Source: Thermosphaera sp.
GTDB lineage: Archaea > Thermoproteota > Thermoprotei_A > Sulfolobales > Desulfurococcaceae
DNA: 64,000 nucleotides
NCBI GenBank assembly: GCA_038827615.1
Contig: JAWBNK010000001.1
Location: 558,290 to 622,289 of the forward strand
Direction of reading: 5' to 3'
Both the position numbers and the translations under genes were made by a program. Below the pieces are notes generated by a model that was given only the letters and a program-made list of their open reading frames with translations, was not told where the DNA came from and searched no databases. This document shows positions 33,816 through 40,674 of the stretch, in pieces. The stretch's first letter is position 1. Every line of letters starts with the position of its first letter.

Positions 33816-34573
33816 AATATTTTCCTACACGCTTCTTTAGTAAAGATATCTTCTATCATCTCAGCCCGTTCGACGATTCCTATCTTGGTCCCGTCAAGAG
33901 TGAAGACGATTGCTAAAATCCTCTCTCGATCTAATAGCAGGTTTTTGCAAACCCTCTTATGCCCGTCTACCACATAGTAGGAGCCCCTGTAATTGTAGAC
34001 AAGTATTGGCTCATCAACAATCGCTTGAACCCCTGCCATTGCATCCACAAGCCTCTGGGTGGGTTTGAGTTCTGTTAATTTTATATCTTCAAACCACAAG
34101 TGAGCAATGAGATCATGAACCTCTTCGAGAAAATGTATTGTGTTAACCATATGCCTCCAAACCATAAGTTCCCGAGGAGTGTCCGCGGGATTAATAAACT
34201 TCACCTTGTGTAGCGATGTTGAAAAACCAGGTATGTAAGCGGGCGTATTTATCAAGAATGCTTTTACGGGTTGTCGAAGCCACAGGGAGACTAAGGCCCT
34301 GTGATGACCGTCAATAATATATTTCGTTGCATTTTTTCCCACAACAACCACAATTGGCGCTGAATACTTTTCAAATAAAGTTTTCTTTAGAACAAGCCCA
34401 AGCTTGTCCGATTCAATATGCGTCTGTGTTGTTTTTAACTCTAACGGATCTACGATAAACTCTCCCATTACAACAGGGGTGTAACCCCGCTCCCTGAGTA
34501 TTGAAGCTATTTCCAGAGTTCGTCGTTCTATGTCCCTTCTATCGGATAATCTCAATCTTTCACTTCTCGACAA
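33794..34573 (-). CDS. ParB/SerK-like protein with two DGHxR motifs
   Basis: A 259-residue protein of the ParB/sulfiredoxin fold. Two copies of the core motif are present: YIIDGHHRALVSL (D88-R92) and YVVDGHKRVCKNL (D203-R207). In Thermococcus the related free-serine kinase SerK uses this fold and a DGHHR loop to bind ADP; in bacteria ParB uses the fold to bind CTP and DNA. Residues 41-46 (VDPLEL) resemble the SerK active-site Glu region. So it may be a small-molecule kinase, or a DNA-associated NTP-binding protein; the duplication is unusual for SerK. The TTG start lies inside the end of the preceding winged-helix gene (14-base overlap), implying coupled translation. Confidence 0.62.
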   Translation of the reverse strand: MSRSERLRLSDRRDIERRTLEIASILRERGYTPVVMGEFIVDPLELKTTQTHIESDKLGLVLKKTLFEKYSAPIVVVVGKNATKYIIDGHHRALVSLWLRQPVKAFLINTPAYIPGFSTSLHKVKFINPADTPRELMVWRHMVNTIHFLEEVHDLIAHLWFEDIKLTELKPTQRLVDAMAGVQAIVDEPILVYNYRGSYYVVDGHKRVCKNLLLDRERILAIVFTLDGTKIGIVERAEMIEDIFTKEACRKIFQSSISS

Positions 34574-35312
34574 GCCTCAGCTCCCTGCCAGCGTAAAGTA
34601 TCACTAGTGCCTCCCTTCTCATCTCCTCCAGCAATATTTTTTCAGCATCCGATAGTTTTTCTATATCGCTCGTTTTCAATGGGAATTTTTTCTTAAATTC
34701 TTCGAAAAAGGCTTTATCGACAATGAGCCTTCCGACCCTAATTAATCTGCCCTCATAAAGCATTCTTTCAAATAAGTTTCCCAATAGATTCTGTGCATCG
34801 CTATATGTCATTACTGGGGAAGATAATGGCTTGCTTTCTCTCTTCATCTCGCCCAGCCCTGACAGGGCTTTCTTCACTTCTTCGATTTCCTTCTCCAGTC
34901 TAAGCAATCTCTTCTCTAATGCCTCCACCCTAGAGGTTAAATCGTAGGTGAACATTTTCCTCTCAACAGGGGTTTCGACCTTCTCCGTACCACTAGGGGT
35001 CTCGGAAACTTCTAACTCCTTATGGTTTTTAACCGGCTCAACATCACTATTCTTTCTCTGATCCCGATCTTGAGACAAACTTTTTGATGAAATATAGTTG
35101 AGAAGCCCCTGGCCTTTTTGAGTTAAGATATATCCTTTCCCCGACTTCTCTACATAATTGTCGTTTTTTAATCTATACAATATCTTCCTCACTATTAACT
35201 GTGGCAAACCCGTTGACTTAGATACGTCTTTGATGCTGGCACCCGGATATGTTGAAAGGTACTCCAAAATAATGTGGGTATATGTTTTCTTACTGTTCAC
35301 TATTTTTCCCAT
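34560..35312 (-). CDS. Winged-helix protein with coiled coil, partner of the ParB/SerK-like gene
   Basis: A 250-residue protein with an N-terminal winged helix (~5-72; SIKDVSKSTGLPQLIVRKILYRLKND, wing SGKGYILTQ), a charged Ser/Glu linker (~75-120), a ~30-residue coiled coil (TSRVEALEKRLLRLEKEIEEVKKAL, broken heptads) and a C-terminal helical domain (~170-250). It would dimerise or oligomerise and bind DNA. A TATA box at 35332-35341 lies ~26 bases from the ATG and there is no Shine-Dalgarno, so the mRNA is probably leaderless. The downstream ParB/SerK-like gene overlaps it by 14 bases. No family name recognised. Confidence 0.65.
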   Translation of the reverse strand: MGKIVNSKKTYTHIILEYLSTYPGASIKDVSKSTGLPQLIVRKILYRLKNDNYVEKSGKGYILTQKGQGLLNYISSKSLSQDRDQRKNSDVEPVKNHKELEVSETPSGTEKVETPVERKMFTYDLTSRVEALEKRLLRLEKEIEEVKKALSGLGEMKRESKPLSSPVMTYSDAQNLLGNLFERMLYEGRLIRVGRLIVDKAFFEEFKKKFPLKTSDIEKLSDAEKILLEEMRREALVILYAGRELRLVEK

Positions 35313-35331
35313 GATGTATTTTTGTGGAAAA

Positions 35332-35341
35332 ACTTATATAT
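35332..35341 (-). promoter_or_regulatory. TATA box for leaderless winged-helix gene
   Basis: On minus the element tatataagtt is centred ~25 bases before ATG 35312, with no ribosome-binding site between. This is the standard crenarchaeal arrangement for a leaderless first gene. Confidence 0.6.
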
Positions 35342-35433
35342 GAATATCATACCTTCTCACCAGCTATCAACATGTAGATTTAAAAAGCAAGAACGCGTTA
35401 ATTTATGTTAGATAAACCTAACAGGTGCTTAAA

Positions 35434-36156
35434 ATGTGCGCATTATTCGATCCGGATACGGAGGCCGAGTTAAAAAACATATTTTTCAAATGGCCAAGAG
35501 GGTTGAAAGACGTCCTTATAATAGATGAAGATAAGCACGGCGAGCATCACTCGCATGAAAATCCATTAGACCACTGCCACACTTGTGGAGAAGCAGTAAC
35601 CTTAGCCCAAGAATTGAGCAGAATAAGTGAAGGAAAGCTAGGGTTCATAGTGATGAGAAAGCATGAGGCAGCAGACCTTAAACCCCGGTATCTCCCTACA
35701 TTCATCTATGATACGCCATCGAGGAACATAAGGTACTACGGACTTCCCAGCGGCCAGGAGTTTGCTCCATTCATATACGCTCATGAATATATTGCGACTA
35801 AGACTTTGAAGCTGCCCGAAGAAGTCCTCGAAGAGTTGGATTCCATAGAGACACCTCTCCACATCAAAGTCTTCGTAACCCCGGAATGCCCCTATTGCTC
35901 AATAGTAGTAGACTTCGTAAATCAGGCAGGTATCAGAAACCCTAATCTATTGGTTGAAACCATAGAAGCTATGGAGAACCCGCTTGAAGCGGACTATTAT
36001 GGCGTTCAATATGTTCCATATGTAGCGATCACGAGGATCGAGGATTACAGCAAGTATGGAGCAAAACCTCTAGAAGTAATACCGGGTTATCTCCCACCAG
36101 AGGAAGCCGTGAAGATCATTTCAAGAGCTGCTAGAAAGGCTAGGAGGGTCTCCTGA
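35434..36156 (+). CDS. Protein disulfide oxidoreductase-like protein (PDO family), His-rich N-terminal half
   Basis: A 240-residue protein with two thioredoxin-fold units, as in archaeal PDO, which makes and isomerises disulfides in the cytosol. The C-terminal unit has the normal CPYC site (ECPYCSIV, ~151). The N-terminal site is CHTC (HCHTCGEA, ~49) preceded by HGEHHSHEN, a His-rich stretch not typical of PDO and possibly metal-binding. ATG 35434 is chosen because GTG 35425 lies in AGGTG-CTTAAA-ATG. A DtxR-type metal regulator follows 15 bases later on the same strand, so a link to metal handling is plausible. Confidence 0.78.
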   Translation: MCALFDPDTEAELKNIFFKWPRGLKDVLIIDEDKHGEHHSHENPLDHCHTCGEAVTLAQELSRISEGKLGFIVMRKHEAADLKPRYLPTFIYDTPSRNIRYYGLPSGQEFAPFIYAHEYIATKTLKLPEEVLEELDSIETPLHIKVFVTPECPYCSIVVDFVNQAGIRNPNLLVETIEAMENPLEADYYGVQYVPYVAITRIEDYSKYGAKPLEVIPGYLPPEEAVKIISRAARKARRVS

Positions 36157-36171
36157 AGGGGAGTAAATATA

Positions 36172-36546
36172 ATGGAGATTTCAATAAGAGAAGAAGAATA
36201 CCTCGAGATTATATATGAGCTACAGGAATGTGGAAAACTAAAGGTGCGGGAAATAGCTAGAAGACTGGGCGTGAAGCCAAGTAGCGTTGTAGAGTTTTTG
36301 AGAAAGCTTAGAGATAGAGGGCTAATAGAATATGAGAAGGGTGGAAAAATCTCGCTCACGAGCAAGGGGTTGGAAATAGCGAAAGGCCTAGAATCCAAGC
36401 ACAAGCTTCTATATTCATTTCTTGTATCTCTTGGAGTTCCGAAAGAAATAGCCTTCAGAGATGCGTGTAAAATGGAACACTACCTGCACCCTGAAACCTT
36501 ATCAAAGATCAAGGAGTTCCTAGTTAAATGCGAGACTGCGCCGTAA
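36172..36546 (+). CDS. DtxR/MntR-type metal-dependent transcription repressor
   Basis: A 124-residue regulator. The winged helix (~1-62; EEYLEIIYELQE, LKVREIARRLGVKPSSVVEFLRKL) matches the iron-dependent repressor family opening exactly in layout. The dimer region (~70-118) contains DACKMEHYLHPE, whose Cys/Glu/His residues fit the metal site (the family motif CxxEH...). No SH3 domain, as in MntR. Such proteins repress metal uptake when loaded with Fe or Mn. It is 15 bases after the PDO-like gene. It converges with the NikR-partner gene, ending one base apart. Confidence 0.85.
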   Translation: MEISIREEEYLEIIYELQECGKLKVREIARRLGVKPSSVVEFLRKLRDRGLIEYEKGGKISLTSKGLEIAKGLESKHKLLYSFLVSLGVPKEIAFRDACKMEHYLHPETLSKIKEFLVKCETAP

Positions 36547-37311
36547 CTACTTAGTTTTTTCCTCAAGAGTTTTTTCAGCTTCTACTACCAGTTTAACAGG
36601 ATCTCCTCCCATCAGGCAAAACCACTTGTCACCATTAAACTCCAACTGGGTTAGATTTTCCTGAAAGGGCTTCTCGAAACATAAGAGTGATGTAACCCCA
36701 TTTTTAAACGGAGATCCTGGGGACTTGTTTAACCTGATAATAGTTCGAAATTGCTTATCGAAATAGAGAACTATTTCATAGAGCAATTTTTCTTCTTCGA
36801 TGCAAGCAACTAAAACGTTACCCTGAATAAACTTCGAGAATGTGGAGTGGGTCGTCAGCCGCTCAACGGAACTGAAGAGACGGTCTAGACACTTAAACAA
36901 TCTCAACCGTTTCCAGAGGGTATTTGATAAGTTAGCCATTTGATATTCGTACATTTCTCCAATGAATCTGATTGAATCGTTGATTGACATACCCTTCAAC
37001 AAAGAAGCTGCAAGCAAGCCCACGAAGAGTCTATCATCAATTTTTTCCCTTGTTATGAAACCCGTCATAGCATCAGATAATAGACCCGTGTAATATGAAC
37101 CGTTAAAAAACCTATTCACTACAACATGGCCTCCCTCTCCCACCATGTATTCTTGACCCATGGCTTTTATAATCCATAAGTCTCCAATCCGGTATATCTC
37201 TCCTGTTGAAGACTCACAGTTGGAAATCATAGGTTGTAAGCCTAATATTAACACCCCGTGAGAAACATATATTAAATCTTCCAATCCTAGCCCTTTAATG
37301 CAAATGCTCAT
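36547..37311 (-). CDS. Unknown 254-residue protein coupled to NikR
   Basis: No family recognised. Predicted soluble, mixed alpha/beta: an N-terminal strand-rich region (~1-65; HGVLILGLQ, DLWIIKAMGQEY, GGHVVVNRFF), a helical middle (~70-125), and another strand-rich part (FIQGNVLVACIEEEKLLYEIVLYF). Five Cys and several His are scattered, with no obvious metal motif. It begins inside the 3' end of nikR (17-base overlap with ATG 37311, which follows GGTG-AGTGAAA), so the two proteins are made together. A role in nickel or hydrogenase handling is inferred from position only. Confidence 0.6.
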   Translation of the reverse strand: MSICIKGLGLEDLIYVSHGVLILGLQPMISNCESSTGEIYRIGDLWIIKAMGQEYMVGEGGHVVVNRFFNGSYYTGLLSDAMTGFITREKIDDRLFVGLLAASLLKGMSINDSIRFIGEMYEYQMANLSNTLWKRLRLFKCLDRLFSSVERLTTHSTFSKFIQGNVLVACIEEEKLLYEIVLYFDKQFRTIIRLNKSPGSPFKNGVTSLLCFEKPFQENLTQLEFNGDKWFCLMGGDPVKLVVEAEKTLEEKTK

Positions 37312-37726
37312 TTTCACTCACCTCCTTCTTAACCCTGTGGATGAATGGATGGCAAACCTGTACTCCATGGAGACTTCTTATTTTCTTTACCAGACCACTT
37401 ACCTCTTTGCCACGTCCTTTAACAATTATGTTGAGTAAGCAAGTTTTTTCGTCTACGTGTACATGGATTGTTGAAGATATGAGATCAATAAAATCGTGCT
37501 GAATGTTTGTGAGCTCTCGATCAATATTCTTCTTAGTGTGATCATAAATCACTAAAACGGTTCCAATGAATTCATCATCAGTAACCGGTTGAATAGAACC
37601 GAGGTAATACCTCAAGGCTTCTTGAATAATGTTGCTTAAGCTACGGTAATTCATTTCTTTCATTGATTTCGCGACTTCTTCGTAGAGATCCATAGGGAGG
37701 TATATACCGATTTTAACTCCCTTCAT
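37295..37726 (-). CDS. nikR: Nickel-responsive regulator NikR
   Basis: A 143-residue regulator: an N-terminal ribbon-helix-helix (KIGIYLPMDLYEEV, then SLSNIIQEALRYYL) and a C-terminal ACT-type nickel-binding domain with HVHVDEKTCL, which supplies the two His and one Cys of the square-planar nickel site. A further His/Glu-rich tail ENEHLH may bind metal. NikR represses nickel uptake when nickel is ample. The presence of hypD in the window agrees with nickel use in hydrogenase. Start ATG after GGATCTGTC; TATA-like ctttataata near 37755. No perfect GTATGA-N16-TCATAC operator was found in the leader. Confidence 0.92.
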   Translation of the reverse strand: MKGVKIGIYLPMDLYEEVAKSMKEMNYRSLSNIIQEALRYYLGSIQPVTDDEFIGTVLVIYDHTKKNIDRELTNIQHDFIDLISSTIHVHVDEKTCLLNIIVKGRGKEVSGLVKKIRSLHGVQVCHPFIHRVKKEVSENEHLH

Positions 37727-37920
37727 GACAGATCCTCATACTATGATAGATATTATAAAGCACTTCCCCATATTTATCCATAGGGATGACCGCAGCCCTC
37801 CTAAAAGAATTGAAAGATGTTTGATTCACGGACCGGGGGACCGAAAATATTTCTCCAGTAATACTCTCTAAACTGGTTTATAAGAAATACCCAGGGGATT
37901 AGCCCATGGTGGATTGATTG
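37727..37920. other. Divergent promoter gap with a GC-rich core
   Basis: About 190 bases between nikR and the next gene. It holds a minus-side TATA near 37755, a plus-side TATA (ggtttataag, ~37876) and between them a GC-rich patch (~37784-37850) with AGGG...CCCT and repeated GGACCG units. The GC patch could be an operator or the trace of a structured RNA; I see no complete C/D box set. Confidence 0.35.
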
Positions 37921-38178
37921 ATGGATGTTCAAGAAAGAATAGTATCAAGAGCCGCTGATTTAACTAATCTCTTAATGCTAAGATATATCAGCATGTTAGA
38001 GGACTTGAAGGTTTATGAAGCAGAAGTTGAACACTCTGACATGCCCCCTGAAGATAAAGAGGCGACTTTATCGATGATTAATTTCTTGAAGAACGTGGTG
38101 GTGAAGGAGATCTACTCTTTAGCCGCAGAGGGACTATACTCCGGTGCTCAGAACAAGCAAGATATAAGTACTTTTTAA
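37921..38178 (+). CDS. Small helical protein of unknown function upstream of the candidate CARF-PIN gene
   Basis: An 85-residue protein, predicted to be almost all helical and acidic (long helices around VSRAADLTNLLMLRYISMLEDLKVYEAEV and a second around MINFLKNVVVKEIYSLAAEGL). No known motif. Start ATG 37921, preceded by GGTGGATTGATTG; the in-frame TTG 37918 is less likely. A TATA box at ~37876 gives a short leader. It is 42 bases before the next gene, which has its own promoter. Confidence 0.6.
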   Translation: MDVQERIVSRAADLTNLLMLRYISMLEDLKVYEAEVEHSDMPPEDKEATLSMINFLKNVVVKEIYSLAAEGLYSGAQNKQDISTF

Positions 38179-38192
38179 TTGTCAAGAACTCA

Positions 38193-38203
38193 ATCTTTTT
38201 ATT
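38193..38203 (+). promoter_or_regulatory. TATA box of the candidate CARF-PIN gene
   Basis: The sequence ctttttattaa lies ~24 bases before ATG 38221; no Shine-Dalgarno is present, so the mRNA is probably leaderless. Confidence 0.5.
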
Positions 38204-38220
38204 AATGTCTTCAAAATATC

Positions 38221-39864
38221 ATGATCCTTAGTATCAAAGAGGTGTACAATTTGGAGTCTTTTGTAGACATTTTACTGAAAGGAGAGATAGATCCTCTAAA
38301 AACTATGTTAATACCGGTTGACTCATATCCATCGGTTGTTTCCACAGTGATAAACAGAGTTCAAGAGGAGCTGGATATAAATGATTTCATAATAGTCACT
38401 AGAAGAGAAACAGCCGAAATAGTGAAAAACGTAATGGGAAATGTCTCATCAACTGTAAACATTTATTTCGACAATATACTATTCAAAAGTCTATTAAAAG
38501 ATAACGTATTTGAGAACCTATTCATCATTGGAAATCTAATCAAGGGTATAAGGGATAGACTTAGCAGAATTTATATAGATATATCGGCATCATCGGGTCC
38601 CTTAGTTGCAGGACTTATGGGAGAAAAAAATCAATTGAATCTCGATGTTGTCTTTACTCATGTTGACATTATTCCGCTACCTGCAATTCCCTCATATCCT
38701 TATAGTCCCAGGTGGATTCACAAGGTGTATGTCCACGATAAATTCGATTTTTCGACAAAGGACGTGGTGAATCGTGATGGGGGAATAACGACTGAGTACC
38801 TGGAGTGGCAGGGCAGTAAACACATCTTCATGGAGATCTCGAGGATTCTTAATAAGATAACTAATAGCGGTTTAGTGGAGGCATTCTATGATGGTCAAAG
38901 ACACTCTTTTGACGAAGTAGATAAGATCAACATATACGCGTCTTTGCCTGGAGGAGGGGAAAAGAGGCTACTAATATCAATGGATATTAAGACTGGCCCT
39001 TCCGATGAAACAGTAACTATGATGTACGATAGTTGGAAGGTTCTTTCAAACTTGATCCACGAGCAAAACAGCGATATAGATAAGACGCTATTAGACCGCG
39101 TATTGATGCAAATTCAAAGATACACTGGGTCTGTTGATTTAGTTGTTAAAGAGATTAAATCCTCCGAAAAAGAGTTTTCAAACTACAGGGGTTGGAAAAT
39201 CCACAGCTTCTTAATCGATATAGTTAGAAGAACAAAGAAACCCATAGCCCTACTACCCGACACTAACATGTATTATCAGGGATTCCATATTACACTGCTT
39301 AAAGCAAGCATCAAAAACGGCCACCCATGGTCGTCTATCGATGGCTTAAGAATTTACACACCTATTTGCGCGGAGGCGGAAATAAATGGAAAGGTAGCTG
39401 AATCTGCCGGTGAGACAAAGGGCCTTTCGCTATACTCATACATCATGGCTCTACTTGCTAATCGCGCGATCGATGAAGTTAAAAGATACTATGGAAGCTT
39501 CCAAATCCCTGCAGTAAGCCCGCCCTGCGAGGCCTCTATAGCTGTGGTGGCTCAGAACATTCTCGAGGAAAAAGCCATTCTTATGACAGCCGATAGGAAG
39601 GCTTACAATGCTTGGCAAACAATAAATGTCTGTAGAGACAGAGTTTTATGCGTTTACGTTGGCCACCAACAGAAAACTTTGAACATAGATGGAATGTTCT
39701 CAAAATATTATGCCAGCATTGTGTTGGCTAACTTATTGTATGTAGCAAGCTTATTTGCAAATATCGATATTGTTTCATCAAAGGATAAAATCCGTATGAG
39801 CCTGGAAAACTTAAAGGGCAGTAATGCACCGGTCATAAAAATTTCTAGAATATTTACTCACTGA
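38221..39864 (+). CDS. Candidate CARF-like sensor fused to a PIN nuclease domain
   Basis: A 547-residue protein. Residues ~25-160 have a Rossmann layout resembling CARF domains: a strand then Pro/Val helix (MLIPVDSYPSVVSTVI), second strand IIVTRRET, and the ligand-loop-like IYIDISASSGP (~115-126). A middle part (~170-335) is unassigned. Residues ~340-490 fit a PIN ribonuclease: D347 (LLPDTNMYY), E385/E387 (CAEAEINGK), E437 (PPCEAS) and D458 (MTADRK). CARF domains bind cyclic oligoadenylate in type III CRISPR signalling and CARF-PIN fusions are known; here no cas genes or arrays are visible. The PIN part is the firmer call; the CARF part is inference. Confidence 0.6.
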   Translation: MILSIKEVYNLESFVDILLKGEIDPLKTMLIPVDSYPSVVSTVINRVQEELDINDFIIVTRRETAEIVKNVMGNVSSTVNIYFDNILFKSLLKDNVFENLFIIGNLIKGIRDRLSRIYIDISASSGPLVAGLMGEKNQLNLDVVFTHVDIIPLPAIPSYPYSPRWIHKVYVHDKFDFSTKDVVNRDGGITTEYLEWQGSKHIFMEISRILNKITNSGLVEAFYDGQRHSFDEVDKINIYASLPGGGEKRLLISMDIKTGPSDETVTMMYDSWKVLSNLIHEQNSDIDKTLLDRVLMQIQRYTGSVDLVVKEIKSSEKEFSNYRGWKIHSFLIDIVRRTKKPIALLPDTNMYYQGFHITLLKASIKNGHPWSSIDGLRIYTPICAEAEINGKVAESAGETKGLSLYSYIMALLANRAIDEVKRYYGSFQIPAVSPPCEASIAVVAQNILEEKAILMTADRKAYNAWQTINVCRDRVLCVYVGHQQKTLNIDGMFSKYYASIVLANLLYVASLFANIDIVSSKDKIRMSLENLKGSNAPVIKISRIFTH

Positions 39865-39957
39865 AATCCTCTTTTTCAAACATTGACTATTCGAATAGAT
39901 TATGTTTGAAAAATTCTTAAATTACCGAACATTCGTAATTATATATAGGGATCATGC

Positions 39958-40314
39958 ATGAAGATTTGGATAAAGCTTATGACTGCTTTGGGGTTTCCAC
40001 CGGTTGCAGGGGTTGTACTTGCCGCGCTCATTACAAGTAAAACCCCGTTGAATTTAACTGAGCTCTCAAGGAGAACAGGTTATGCAAAGAGTCATTTGTC
40101 TCAAACATTAAAGCTGATGCACGCCCGTAACGTCGTTGAATCCTATGTTGAGAAGAAAAAGAAATATTATGTGTTGAACATGAAGGGATTGCTAAAGGAG
40201 CTTGAACAACACATTGATAATATTCTGGATTCTCTTCACCATCTCTCAAATAATACCAACGAAATAGAGTTTGCAGAGTTTTATGAAAAATTATCCAGAA
40301 AATTCAAGGTGTAG
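39958..40314 (+). CDS. MarR/GbsR-type winged-helix regulator
   Basis: A 118-residue protein with a winged helix (~14-72): KTPLNLTELSRRTGYAKSHLSQTLKLM as helix-turn-helix, wing VEKKKKYYVLN, followed by a long helix likely used for dimerising. It belongs to the GbsR/MarR-like set. ATG 39958 is the annotated start; a strong TATA-like aattatatata at ~39938-39948 would place transcription start near 39970 and favour ATG 39979 instead. Tightly followed by the next gene (3 bases). It may regulate the adjacent candidate CARF-PIN gene or its own operon. Confidence 0.65.
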   Translation: MKIWIKLMTALGFPPVAGVVLAALITSKTPLNLTELSRRTGYAKSHLSQTLKLMHARNVVESYVEKKKKYYVLNMKGLLKELEQHIDNILDSLHHLSNNTNEIEFAEFYEKLSRKFKV

Positions 40315-40317
40315 TTT

Positions 40318-40674
40318 ATGATCGAGGGAAAGATTTTAATCATTATTCAACCCCGCGGGGACGGGTTGAAAATTTACAATACACTGTGGAAAATAAGCCA
40401 AAGAGAGAATGTCAAGCGTTTGAACATTTGCTTACTAGCCGATTCCGGAAACACTGGAGGTGAACTGGAGAAGATCCGGGTGATTACATCGTACAATCAT
40501 TTGCTGACGTTGAATATCTACCTATGCAAGGAAGCCGATATCTTAGAGATCATGAAGAACGGGAAGGTCTACATAGTTTATTTCAAAGAAGACGAGGACA
40601 AAGTGAAACGCGTCATCCAGTCGCTAGTGCATCAGGGTATGTCGATAGAGGAGGTGGTTCTAGATGAATTATGA
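40318..40674 (+). CDS. Unknown 118-residue alpha/beta protein
   Basis: A small, predicted Rossmann-like alpha/beta protein (ILIIIQPRGDGLKIYNTL, LNICLLADSGNTGGELEKI, VYIVYFKED). No catalytic motif recognised; the Gly-rich GDSGNTGG-like turn may bind a phosphate. Start ATG follows GGTG-TAGTTT. It ends inside the start of the radical-SAM gene (11-base overlap), so the products are translationally coupled. I cannot assign a function. Confidence 0.55.
   Translation: MIEGKILIIIQPRGDGLKIYNTLWKISQRENVKRLNICLLADSGNTGGELEKIRVITSYNHLLTLNIYLCKEADILEIMKNGKVYIVYFKEDEDKVKRVIQSLVHQGMSIEEVVLDEL

Noticed and set aside
37730-37760. NikR operator in the nikR leader
   Set aside because: A single TCATAC half-site is present but no GTATGA partner at the 16-base spacing, so no operator is claimed.
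39930-39960. Alternative start ATG 39979 for the MarR-like gene
   Set aside because: The TATA position favours it, but the upstream ATG 39958 also has an earlier AT-rich box; evidence is not decisive so the longer form was kept.
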